NCBI RefSeq assembly: GCF_042683165.1
Contig: NZ_JBHUIZ010000013.1
Span: 1-64,000 of the forward strand
Length of the DNA: 64,000 nucleotides
From: Tigheibacillus halophilus
GTDB taxonomy: Bacteria > Bacillota > Bacilli > Bacillales > Amphibacillaceae
Direction of reading: 5' to 3'
Each line of letters starts with the position of its first letter. The first letter of the stretch is position 1. Below the pieces are notes generated by a model that saw only the letters and a program-made list of their open reading frames with translations, made no database searches and was not told the DNA's origin. Shown here piece by piece: positions 1 through 7,502 of this stretch. Position numbers and translations under genes: made by a program.

Positions 1-1
1 A

Positions 2-92
2 TCTATCGACAATAACTAAGGAAAAAAAGCATTGCAATTGTTATGACAGACGCTCTATCGACAATAACAGAGGAAAAAAAGTGCTGCAATTG
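2..92. repeat. two 39-bp imperfect direct repeats
   Basis: Positions 2-40 and 54-92 carry the same 39-bp unit, starting TCTATCGACAATAAC and ending GCAATTG, with four mismatches and a 52-bp period. A related motif in inverted orientation lies near 241-260 (TTATGTCGATAATTAGAT). The first copy begins at the window edge, so more copies may lie outside. The stretch 1-319 shows no convincing gene. The function is unknown; the spacing and low copy number do not suggest CRISPR. Confidence 0.6.
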
Positions 93-319
93 CGTTTAAA
101 CAGCTGTCCCTCCATAATGCTCCGGCTCTTTTAGCCTGCGAATTCATTTTTACCAGACATGGCTGGCATGCTATGTTACCCAAGCTTTTGCTTAATTTTT
201 GGATGGCATTTGATCGTAAAACAAAATCACCTTTTTTATGAATTATGTCGATAATTAGATTTCCCTTCGTTTTTCTCTTACAATTAAAATCATGGAAGGA
301 CGATTTGGAGGGATCAGAT

Positions 320-871
320 TTGAAGTTGGTTGGTGTATCAGGAACACGCGCAGGGAATAAGACATCCCAAGCGGTGTATGATGTGCTGGCAGCCGCTAAG
401 AGGCTGGACACATCAATAGAGACAGAATTGATCGATTTAAAGGATTATGACATATCTTTCGCTGACGGGTCTCCACTTGCATATTTTGATGATGACACTT
501 GGATGGTGGCAGACAAAATCATGGCTGCAGACTGTCTGGTGTTTGGGGCACCTATTTATCAGGCATCTATTCCGGGAGTATTGAAAAATCTGCTGGACCA
601 TTTTCCGGAGAACGCATTTAAATACAAAGTCACGGGTATCGTAGCAACCGGTTGGTCGGAGAAACACTTTTTGGTGACGGAATACCAGCTTAAACCTGTA
701 CTTTCATATTTGAAAGGGCTGGTGCCAACGGGAAATGTGTTCGTTCAAAATGATTGCTTCAGTTTGGAAGGGGAAGAAATCATAAATGAAAGAGTTGCAA
801 AGAGATTAGAAAATCTCGCAGATGAAGTGCTATTTTTGCAACGAAGTTTAAACGAGCGATGGCAGAGGTGA
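320..871 (+). CDS. NADPH-dependent FMN reductase, SsuE-like
   Basis: A 183-residue flavodoxin-fold flavin reductase. The N-terminal phosphate-binding loop GVSGTRAGNKTS binds FMN, and PIYQASIPGVLKNLLD at about residue 80 plus the ATGWSEKHFLV...LKPVL segment match the SsuE/MsuE group, which supplies reduced flavin to two-component monooxygenases such as alkanesulfonate monooxygenase. The TTG start at 320 is chosen because GGAGGG (307-312) sits 7 nt upstream; an upstream in-frame ATG at 245 would add 25 residues that do not look like this family. It stands alone, with no monooxygenase adjacent, and is convergent with nhaC. The family is fairly certain; the partner and physiological substrate are inferred. 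Confidence 0.85.
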   Translation: MKLVGVSGTRAGNKTSQAVYDVLAAAKRLDTSIETELIDLKDYDISFADGSPLAYFDDDTWMVADKIMAADCLVFGAPIYQASIPGVLKNLLDHFPENAFKYKVTGIVATGWSEKHFLVTEYQLKPVLSYLKGLVPTGNVFVQNDCFSLEGEEIINERVAKRLENLADEVLFLQRSLNERWQR

Positions 872-943
872 TACCTAGACTTAGTTCCTAAAAAATGTTC
901 TGTTTGTTCTTCAGATTGCTGAGGGAAAAGGAAGCATTCAAAG

Positions 944-999
944 AAGGTACCGATCATGAAAGTTAGTTTTCTACGCTAGCTTTCGTGAGTCGGTACCTT
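944..999. terminator. bidirectional hairpin terminator
   Basis: An imperfect inverted repeat, AAGGTACCGATCATGAAAG (944-962) against CTTTCGTGAGTCGGTACCTT (980-999), lies between the convergent flavin reductase and nhaC genes. It is placed to end both transcripts. Confidence 0.65.
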
Positions 1000-1006
1000 C
1001 AATGTT

Positions 1007-2461
1007 CTATTTGTATATTACCTTCGCTGCATCATCGTTCTCCGCCTGATTGGAATCTCCATCTATTTTCGCAATACCGATCCCTGTATAACCTAGAATG
1101 ATTGCAATGATAAACCCGACGTAACACAAAATTGCCCATGGAGCATAGCTCAACGTGGATACTCCTAGTGTGCCTGCCATATAAACACCTGCTGATGACC
1201 ATGGGATGAGCGGCACGACGACAGTTCCCGAATCTTCCAAGGTCCTGGACAGGTTTTTGGCATGAAGCTTTTTCGCTTTATACGTATCCTTAAAGACCTC
1301 ACCAGGAACAATGATAGAAAGGTAGGAATTACCTGTCACCAATGCCATAGTAATGCAGGAAAGGACTGTGGATAAAATAAGGTCTCCTGTTCTCTTTACA
1401 ATTTTTAACAAGGCATTGATGATGACCTGCAGTATGCCTGCTTTGGTGATGATACCTGCAAAAATGAAAGCAGCAAAAGCAATAAGAATGACACTCGTCA
1501 TAGATTGCATGCCGCCTTGGTTGACCAGTCTTGTAACTTCTTCCATGACCTTAGTGGAATCAAATCCTGCCTTGTGCACCATGGATGTATCAAAGCCTGT
1601 CACCGTGGAAGCGAATATGTTGGACAACGAAATGCCTTGGATGAACTTGGCAAGAATGGCTGCCACTGCTGAAGAGAGAATAATGACTGGCAGTGTTGGT
1701 TTCTTCCGTATAGATCCGTAGAGAATGATTGCTGGCGGGAGCAACAGTAATATATTCCAATCGAACATTTCCGTCAGCGTCTGCATCATTTGTGTCATTT
1801 GTTCTGGTGTCGATGCAGTCCCACCCGATAAATTGAACCCGGCAATCGTGTAAACAATCAAACAAATAATGGCTGCTGGAATCGTCGTGTAAAACATATG
1901 CTTGATGTGCTCATATAATTGACTTCCGGCTGCGATCGGAGCCAGATTGGTTGTGTCAGACAGCGGGGAAATTTTGTCCCCGAAATATGCTCCGGCCACG
2001 ACAGCACCGGCAGTTGCTGGCAAAGAAGCACCCAATCCAGTCGCAATACCCATAAGTGCCACCCCAACTGTTCCAGCAGAGCCCCAAGATGTACCTGTTA
2101 CAATGGAGATGATCGCAGATACAATAAAAGCGATCACCACGATGAATTTTGGATTGATTATCTCTAGCCCATAGTAGATCATCATAGGAATGGTGCCGGC
2201 TACCATCCAGGTACCGATTAAAATACCGATAGAAATGAGAATTAATATGGCTGGCATAGCCGTGTCAATTTTTTCGCGGATCCCTTTCATCATGCCTTCC
2301 CAATTTACACCGACGCGCAAGGCAATCATTCCAGCAAAGATGGATGCAAGGATCAATAACGGCTCTGGGCTGAATCCGTATACACCATACCCGATCGCGA
2401 GGAGTAAAAGCATGACTATTATTGGTAAAAACGCTTCTAATAATGTTGGTTGCCTTTTCAT
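1007..2461 (-). CDS. NhaC-family Na+/H+ antiporter-like transporter
   Basis: A 484-residue polytopic inner membrane protein with about 11-12 hydrophobic segments and the conserved NhaC-family core (GTSWGSAGTVGVAL at about residue 125, AYFGDKISPLSDTTNLAP, LEDSGTVVVPLIPWSSAGVY). NhaC relatives include Na+/H+ antiporters and metabolite exchangers such as malate-lactate antiporters, so the substrate cannot be read from sequence. It is 44 bp downstream of iadA on the same strand and presumably in the same sigma-54-controlled operon. That position makes uptake or exchange of isoaspartyl peptides or an amino acid product plausible, though this is inference. The ATG at 2461 is the only good start; the upstream RBS is GGTGGGCG. 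Confidence 0.85.
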   Translation of the reverse strand: MKRQPTLLEAFLPIIVMLLLLAIGYGVYGFSPEPLLILASIFAGMIALRVGVNWEGMMKGIREKIDTAMPAILILISIGILIGTWMVAGTIPMMIYYGLEIINPKFIVVIAFIVSAIISIVTGTSWGSAGTVGVALMGIATGLGASLPATAGAVVAGAYFGDKISPLSDTTNLAPIAAGSQLYEHIKHMFYTTIPAAIICLIVYTIAGFNLSGGTASTPEQMTQMMQTLTEMFDWNILLLLPPAIILYGSIRKKPTLPVIILSSAVAAILAKFIQGISLSNIFASTVTGFDTSMVHKAGFDSTKVMEEVTRLVNQGGMQSMTSVILIAFAAFIFAGIITKAGILQVIINALLKIVKRTGDLILSTVLSCITMALVTGNSYLSIIVPGEVFKDTYKAKKLHAKNLSRTLEDSGTVVVPLIPWSSAGVYMAGTLGVSTLSYAPWAILCYVGFIIAIILGYTGIGIAKIDGDSNQAENDDAAKVIYK

Positions 2462-2505
2462 AAATCGCCCACCTATTCTTTTTAATCTTTTAAAAACCTA
2501 TGCTG

Positions 2506-3657
2506 TTATGATTCGAATGTGCCCTTAACGATGATTTGCTTGGCTTGGAGCATGTGTCTGCCTTTCGCAAATACATGTTCTAATCCTAACGTTTCACGAT
2601 TCAGGATGAGTACATCTGCATCTGCGTCTTTGCACAGCCTTCCCTTATGGGCAAAAGTGAGTGCGGCAGCTGTGTTGCTTGTAACCAAAGGCAATACATC
2701 TTCCAGTGGAAGACCATTTTCTTTAACAGCCGCAATGACTTGCTGAAACAATGTTTGCGGGCTGGCTACTCCGAAGCCGATCAGTCTGCCTTCTTCATTG
2801 AATTTAGGCAGACTGCCGTTCCCATCAGAGGAAATGGTCAACTGCTCCATGTCACCACCGTTTTCTTTAAAATATTTCACCCATTGTCCGGTTTCTTCAT
2901 CTGCCGTAATATCTACGAATGCTCCTCTATTGGATAATGCGATAGCATCATCGACCAATTCCTTGCTTCTCGTAATATGTGTCGCATACAATTTATTTGC
3001 CGGAACCTCGTAATCGTCCAGGATACGGTGCAATAATGATAGATATTCTTTTCCTGGGCCAACATGGAAATGGGTGACCCCGGCTTTATTGCTTAGCAAA
3101 CCGCCAATCCTGGTTTCGGCACATAATTTTGCTAATTCATGTACGGATGGCTGAGCACCCCGCGAATCAGATATGGCAATTTCTCCAGCCCCGATAACCT
3201 TGTCAATCAAGATAATGTCATCTTTTACACAGGAGGTTATTGTCGGGGTTGGGACATGATAATTTCCTGAATAAATATATGCTGTGATTCCTTCTTCTTC
3301 CAACCCCCGTGCTTTGGCAAGCAGCGAAGTCATATGCCTGGTTGTACCATCTGTGCCTAGCAACCCTACAACCGTCGTAATTCCCGATTTAACGATTTCG
3401 CTTAGCTGTATTTCGGGCGTTCTGGTAGCAAAACCTCCTTCGCCGCCACCACCCGTTAAATGTACATGCGGATCAATAAAACCTGGTGTGACCAAACATC
3501 CTGAGGCATCGATAATATTGACTTCCAATCCGAGACTTTGTAATGCATTCTCGTCGATATGTCCCAATTTCACTATTTTCTCTCCTATTAAAAGGATGGA
3601 TGTCGGTCCAATATACTGTGGGGTGTAAACTTCTCCGTTTTTGATGAGTGTAATCAT
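2506..3657 (-). CDS. iadA: isoaspartyl (beta-aspartyl) dipeptidase, metallo type
   Basis: A 383-residue amidohydrolase-superfamily enzyme that hydrolyses beta-aspartyl dipeptides, clearing isomerised Asp/Asn residues left after protein turnover. The metal-binding HVH is at residues 64-66 in IDPHVHLTGGGGEGG; H198 (THFHVG), H227 (YATHITRS) and D279 (SSDGNGS) match E. coli His201, His230 and Asp285. The bridging residue, a carbamylated Lys162 in E. coli (VKCAISD), appears to be Glu159 here (GEIAISD). Length is typical. The start at 3657 follows an AGGAGGCA ribosome site. It is the first gene after the sigma-54 promoter at 3742-3757 and precedes nhaC. The assignment is strong; the Glu-for-Lys reading rests on alignment from memory. 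Confidence 0.9.
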   Translation of the reverse strand: MITLIKNGEVYTPQYIGPTSILLIGEKIVKLGHIDENALQSLGLEVNIIDASGCLVTPGFIDPHVHLTGGGGEGGFATRTPEIQLSEIVKSGITTVVGLLGTDGTTRHMTSLLAKARGLEEEGITAYIYSGNYHVPTPTITSCVKDDIILIDKVIGAGEIAISDSRGAQPSVHELAKLCAETRIGGLLSNKAGVTHFHVGPGKEYLSLLHRILDDYEVPANKLYATHITRSKELVDDAIALSNRGAFVDITADEETGQWVKYFKENGGDMEQLTISSDGNGSLPKFNEEGRLIGFGVASPQTLFQQVIAAVKENGLPLEDVLPLVTSNTAAALTFAHKGRLCKDADADVLILNRETLGLEHVFAKGRHMLQAKQIIVKGTFES

Positions 3658-3708
3658 GTAAGAATTTGCCTCCTGTTGTGTTTTTTATCTTTTCAAAAAA
3701 CTTCATTT

Positions 3709-3728
3709 ATACGAAATACATTTCGTAT
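3709..3728. promoter_or_regulatory. palindrome just downstream of the iadA start site
   Basis: ATACGAAA-TACA-TTTCGTAT is a perfect 8-bp inverted repeat with a 4-bp spacer. It lies immediately after the expected transcription start of the iadA sigma-54 promoter, in the leader. It could be an operator for a second regulator or a short 5' UTR hairpin; nothing in the window identifies the binder. Confidence 0.45.
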
Positions 3729-3741
3729 GCAGGAATCTATA

Positions 3742-3757
3742 TGCAAAAACAATGCCA
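3742..3757 (-). promoter_or_regulatory. sigma-54 (-24/-12) promoter for iadA-nhaC
   Basis: On the minus strand the sequence reads TTGGCATTGTTTTTGCAT, which matches the sigma-54 consensus TGGCACG-N4-TTGCW with exact GG-to-GC spacing and one change in the -24 hexamer. It lies about 85 bp before the iadA start and directly behind a gene for a GAFTGA-containing sigma-54 activator. Confidence 0.8.
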
Positions 3758-3791
3758 AATAAAAGCGCCTCTCATCTGGCTGAGAGGCGCT
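3758..3791 (-). terminator. rho-independent terminator of the sigma-54 activator gene
   Basis: An 11-bp perfect stem, AGCGCCTCTCA (3764-3774) with TGAGAGGCGCT (3781-3791) and a 6-nt loop, is followed on the minus strand by TTTTATTT. The T-tract runs straight into the -24 element of the iadA promoter, so regulator and operon are insulated. Confidence 0.8.
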
Positions 3792-3811
3792 ATATTAACA
3801 TCTATATTGAT

Positions 3812-3843
3812 TAATATTTAGGTTGCATGTAACCTAAATATTA
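3812..3843. promoter_or_regulatory. candidate upstream activating sequence for the sigma-54 activator
   Basis: A perfect 13-bp inverted repeat, TAATATTTAGGTT-N6-AACCTAAATATTA, lies 55-86 bp upstream of the -24 element, about -80 to -115 from the expected transcription start. That is where bacterial enhancer-binding proteins usually bind. It is 8 bp past the stop codon of the activator gene. No T-tract suits it as a terminator. Binding by the neighbouring activator is inferred from position. Confidence 0.6.
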
Positions 3844-3851
3844 GCCTAAAA

Positions 3852-5888
3852 TTATAATTGGAAGAATACTTGTAAGCCCAGTTTTGTAATTTTTGTTCCT
3901 TGTTTTTTGACTCCGACAGAAATGCAACCGCATTGACGAAGTGTTTCTAATTTCGTGCGAAGCTGTGCCTCTGAAACTTCCTTATCCATCATAGATAGTA
4001 ATACGCCTCGCCCGATACCAGATTTTTGCTGCTGGTACAGCCTCAATATCTCTAGTATGCTTCGATAGATATGTGAGTCACCTTGCGCTCTTAACATTTG
4101 GACGGTCAACTCTGCTTGCTGATTCGGAATCAAATCCTTTTTCATTTGAGGTGGGAGATGCTCCAGGTCCGCTTCTACACCATCCGCTGCAACAGTCAAG
4201 TACCGGATCATAGCCTCTAATTCTCGAATATTACCCGGCCAATGGTAATCAAACAGCTTATTCCGCAGCTCTGGAGAAAATCTCATCTCTATATTTCTTT
4301 CATCCAGAAAATAATCCATGAGCGTATTGATATCTTCTACTCTTTCTCTTAAAGGAAGTACTTCCAGCGGTAACTGGTTAAGCCGATAAAATAAATCCTC
4401 CCTGAATGTACCTTCAGACATCATTTGCTGCAGATCTCTATTCGTCGCTGCAATGACGCGTACATTTACCGGGGTGACTTTGCTGCTTCCAACACGCATG
4501 ACTTGTCTTTCCTGAAGGACTCGCAAAATCGCTGCTTGAATATTTGGCGGGGCATCGCCAATTTCATCGAGAAAAATGGTCCCGTTTTGTGCTAATTCGA
4601 ATAAACCGGCTTTTCCACCTCGCCTGGCACCGGTAAAGGCGCCGTCATCGTAGCCGAAAAGCTCGCTTTCTGCTAGTGACTGCGTAATCCCGGCAAAATT
4701 CACGGCAACAAATGGACCTTGTTTTCTAGATGAATATTCATGTATTGCTTGTGCAAATATTTCTTTTCCCGTACCGCTTTCCCCATGAATGAGGATGGTG
4801 TATTCGCTCCGAGCAAGTTTTTTCGCGATTGCTTTCGTTTGTTCAATTGCATTGCTTTTTCCGACAATATCATCGAAAGTGTATCTGGTGTGCATGCCTG
4901 AATCAATTTTTTTCCTTCTGATTTCTTGTTCCATCCGCATGACATGTGACACATCCTGGAATGTGATGACAGCCCCGCTAAAGATTTGATCAACGACAAT
5001 TGGTGTTTTGGTGATAAGAATTTGCAACCCTTGAATTTGAATGACCTGACGTGGTATTTCTTTCGTTCGGCCCATTACTTCTTCAATATGCAGGTCTCTT
5101 ACAATTTCCGAAAAATGCTTGCCGATGATATTTTCCTGCTTCACGCCCAAGATCTGAATTGCATCTTCGTTAAAAACGGTAATTATACCATTGGCGTCTA
5201 TCGATATAATTCCTTCATGCACTGCATCTAGCACTGTCTCTAATTGCTTGTTTAAAAACTTCTCATTTTGGACGGATATTGCTAATTTTCTTCCTATGCG
5301 AACAAAGTTACGAAAATATTCTGTCGTGAATAGATGAGTCTTATCCATAAACAGATCCAGTGCCGTTGATATTTCAAAAATCGTGGACAGGTCTAAGCTG
5401 CGGTCTCCTAGGTCGATTGTTTTTTTAATCCCTGCTGGGACAAGGCCCGAGAGGCCATGTGTAATGGCAATATCAAATCCGTGAAATGCAGGGGTGATTT
5501 CCATATCAGGGGAAAACGGGATGATTTCAAGATAATCAAAGCCAAGCCGGTTAAGTAAAGATACAGATTCTCTTGCGATATTCACTTCATTGCTGACAAG
5601 CAAGCATTTTGTTTTTTTAGGCAGATCGAGAAGCTTTTCCAATTTGTTGAAGTCGATGGACCGATTCGCTTTAATGAAGGGCACATCATATTGTGTCAGA
5701 TCCAGAAATTCCAAATGGGCGTTTCTTGAACCGGAGGCAAGGATCAAGTCCACTTTGTCCATGTCTACTGGTGGAAAATGATTGCTCACTAATTCCACAT
5801 TTTGCCCGAATATTTCTCTTATTGTTTCCTGGAAAGTGGTGTATACTGAAAATTCTTTCGTCAAAATTAAAATAACAGGCTTTTTCAT
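3852..5888 (-). CDS. sigma-54-dependent activator with PrpR_N and PAS domains
   Basis: A 678-residue bacterial enhancer-binding protein. Residues about 1-200 form a PrpR_N-type sensory domain, about 215-320 a PAS domain (EGIISIDANGIITVFNEDA), and about 340-580 an AAA+ ATPase with Walker A GESGTGKE, the sigma-54 contact loop GAFTGA (about 416-421) and Walker B IFLDEIGD. The last about 95 residues look like a winged-helix region rather than the common Fis-type HTH. The start at 5888 is preferred over the ATG at 5912 because GGAGGAGAG lies just upstream of it. It is transcribed toward the iadA-nhaC operon, whose sigma-54 promoter and inverted-repeat enhancer candidate lie directly downstream, so it very likely activates that operon. 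The ligand is unknown. Confidence 0.88.
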   Translation of the reverse strand: MKKPVILILTKEFSVYTTFQETIREIFGQNVELVSNHFPPVDMDKVDLILASGSRNAHLEFLDLTQYDVPFIKANRSIDFNKLEKLLDLPKKTKCLLVSNEVNIARESVSLLNRLGFDYLEIIPFSPDMEITPAFHGFDIAITHGLSGLVPAGIKKTIDLGDRSLDLSTIFEISTALDLFMDKTHLFTTEYFRNFVRIGRKLAISVQNEKFLNKQLETVLDAVHEGIISIDANGIITVFNEDAIQILGVKQENIIGKHFSEIVRDLHIEEVMGRTKEIPRQVIQIQGLQILITKTPIVVDQIFSGAVITFQDVSHVMRMEQEIRRKKIDSGMHTRYTFDDIVGKSNAIEQTKAIAKKLARSEYTILIHGESGTGKEIFAQAIHEYSSRKQGPFVAVNFAGITQSLAESELFGYDDGAFTGARRGGKAGLFELAQNGTIFLDEIGDAPPNIQAAILRVLQERQVMRVGSSKVTPVNVRVIAATNRDLQQMMSEGTFREDLFYRLNQLPLEVLPLRERVEDINTLMDYFLDERNIEMRFSPELRNKLFDYHWPGNIRELEAMIRYLTVAADGVEADLEHLPPQMKKDLIPNQQAELTVQMLRAQGDSHIYRSILEILRLYQQQKSGIGRGVLLSMMDKEVSEAQLRTKLETLRQCGCISVGVKKQGTKITKLGLQVFFQL

Positions 5889-5912
5889 TATTCTCTCCTC
5901 CATCCTTTTCAT

Positions 5913-6416
5913 ATTTTATCATTTTCATAGTGAGTGTGGAGGGAAGAATGAACAAGCAAGTTTTTCCCAGACAGATTGAATGCCACTATTTTTCATTATT
6001 GTGAATTGAATGTCTTTATGTTACTCTGATAATTGGAATATAATTCATACATAACTAATTATTTGAAGGCATGGTGGTAAGCGGAAGTGTGTTGCGAACT
6101 TCTTAGCACTGCGATGTCCCTTTTTATGATTCTGCCTGGTTCATCTCTAAACGATGGATGCGATTCATGATTGGCGTAATAGGGAATGGAATCACCTCAG
6201 GGTTTTGTTTTTTTCTGTTATTAGCAATGGGAATAAGTGAACCTTAAAATTCATTTTCCATGAATCCCGCTAAAGGAGTCATAGTTTTCATCCAACGTGC
6301 TATAGTAAAGGTCTGTCGTTGTTGCTGTATTTTAGCCGCAACGGAGCCCATTATGGTTAAGAAAAAAGGAATGATGGATTTGAAACAAATATAAGGAACT
6401 TATTGGGGGAGTCAGA
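5913..6416. other. 504-bp intergenic region without a clear gene
   Basis: This lies between the divergent sigma-54 activator and the first small membrane protein gene. A weak sigma-A-like pair, TTGAAT (6006-6011), 16 bp, GATAAT (6028-6033), faces right. A short hydrophobic reading frame around 6158-6247 has no convincing ribosome site or upstream coding continuity. I see no RNA gene. Confidence 0.4.
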
Positions 6417-6599
6417 GTGGGTTCTATTGTCTTTATAATTCTTTGGATCGTCGGGCTTTTTATACTTTATAGAATCATATTAGTAGCAGTCAGGGAAGGC
6501 ATTAATGAATCTGTGGTCGGCAAACTTATCAAAAAGAATGAGGACCCTAAAAATGATCAGGAGACATTTCAACCATACGAGGATTTCGATAAGGACTAA
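6417..6599 (+). CDS. small single-pass membrane protein, unrecognised
   Basis: A 60-residue protein with one N-terminal hydrophobic helix (about residues 3-25, rich in I, L and V) followed by a charged cytoplasmic-type tail containing KKNEDPKNDQ and ending acidic. The GTG start at 6417 has GGGGGA six bases upstream, which supports translation. No family is recognised with confidence; similar short membrane proteins of unknown function are common in Bacillaceae. It heads a run of three small membrane-protein genes (6417-7300) that may share a transcript. Confidence 0.6.
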   Translation: MGSIVFIILWIVGLFILYRIILVAVREGINESVVGKLIKKNEDPKNDQETFQPYEDFDKD

Positions 6600-6717
6600 A
6601 ACGAGATGTTTATGAATGTTGGGCTTCTCACCAACTGACGCTATGTCTAAGAGGTCTTGCCGGGAGGGTATAAGGGTTTTATTGTTCAATAAGTCAATTT
6701 TAAAAGGGGGTTTTTAT

Positions 6718-7029
6718 TTGAAAAGAGATCAGAATGTGGCAAGGAAACACGGGCTGATTAGTTTTCTTTCTCTGACAGTAGGTATTGTTTGTTTTTTTAC
6801 CGTTTTTGTAACACCGACACAAATAGCTAATGTTGGGAATTTAATAGGAGATTATATCACATTTGCCATCACATGTATTGGTCTCCTATTATCTATTATC
6901 TCATTAAAGAAGAAAACGGAGAAAAATATAATTCCTGCAATATCTTTAATTCTTTCATTGTCCCTTTTTATCTTTTGGTTCATCGTGATTTTATTATTGT
7001 TTACCGGTCAAATGGATTTTGCACCATAA
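6718..7029 (+). CDS. small integral membrane protein, four-helix type, unrecognised
   Basis: A 103-residue protein with about three hydrophobic segments: LISFLSLTVGIVCFFTVFV, then a segment around FAITCIGLLLSIIS, then IIPAISLILSLSLFIFWFIV running into a last hydrophobic stretch. A lysine-rich connector (KKKTEKN) separates the second and third segments, which resembles the DUF4190/DUF4064-like small membrane proteins of Firmicutes only in general layout. The TTG start at 6718 is chosen because AAAGGGGG (6703-6710) lies 7 nt upstream; an upstream ATG at 6616 would add 34 unlikely residues. The function is unknown. Confidence 0.6.
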   Translation: MKRDQNVARKHGLISFLSLTVGIVCFFTVFVTPTQIANVGNLIGDYITFAITCIGLLLSIISLKKKTEKNIIPAISLILSLSLFIFWFIVILLLFTGQMDFAP

Positions 7030-7105
7030 TGTGTAAGGGTTAGGGCAAAGCAAAGATTGATGGCTTGTTTCTTAATTTTTTCAATGCAAAAAGGAGATGG
7101 AATAC

Positions 7106-7300
7106 ATGAGCGGCGATGTAATGTTTACTTTTTAACTTTTTTACCCATTGTTCTTTACTTGATGGTTATTGTTTTTGGAATTTATTTTTGTGGTGAAGAT
7201 AATACAGTTTATGGCGGCAAAACTGAATATGGACAGGGAAAGAAATGAAAAAACAGAGGAATTAATCAAGATTATTCATCGAAACGACAATAGTAAGTAG
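7106..7300 (+). pseudogene. small membrane protein gene with two compensating frameshifts
   Basis: Read from the ATG at 7106 (AAAAGGAG upstream), the frame gives MSGDVMFTF and then stops at 7133-7135. The neighbouring frame continues with the expected membrane helix, LTFLPIVLYLMVIVFGIYF, up to about 7188. From the GTG at 7190 the original frame resumes with VVKIIQFMAAKLNMDRERNE and ends at TAG 7298-7300 after a charged helix. The joined product would be about 64 residues: one helix plus an amphipathic charged tail. The switches fall at two five-T runs (7129-7133 needs one more T, 7185-7189 one fewer). This is either a real double-indel pseudogene or two homopolymer sequencing errors. Confidence 0.6.
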
Positions 7301-7437
7301 TATGGAGGCTGTGAATTAAGTTGCCATAGCGGAATGGTTCTATTTTTCGAAAAAATAACAGCAGAAGGCACAAGACAAATGTATTCTCCCAATCGGAACG
7401 TAGCGTTGCATGTAGATACGTAAGTTCCACGGAGAAA

Positions 7438-7466
7438 ATGACAATTTCCTCGATCTATGCGATAAT
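7438..7466 (+). promoter_or_regulatory. sigma-A promoter of the PrpR_N-type regulator gene
   Basis: ATGACA (7438-7443), a 17-bp spacer and GATAAT (7461-7466) lie 36 bp before the ATG at 7503. Just downstream, TGTTG-N7-CAACA (about 7472-7488) forms a small inverted repeat that could serve autoregulation. Confidence 0.6.
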
Positions 7467-7502
7467 GAAACTGTTGAAATATGCAACAAATGAGGGATTG
7501 AC

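Noticed and set aside
2..92. CRISPR-like direct repeats
   Set aside because: Only two copies, an interval of 13 bp between them, and no cas genes in the window.
3812..3843. Terminator of the sigma-54 activator gene
   Set aside because: No T-run on either side, and a proper terminator follows at 3758-3791; its position fits an enhancer site better.
6120..6250. A short hydrophobic peptide gene near 6158
   Set aside because: No ribosome site and no coding continuity upstream; likely chance.
7057..7248. A 63-residue protein starting at 7057
   Set aside because: Its start lacks a ribosome site, and only the middle part is convincing; it is better read as one segment of the doubly shifted gene 7106-7300.
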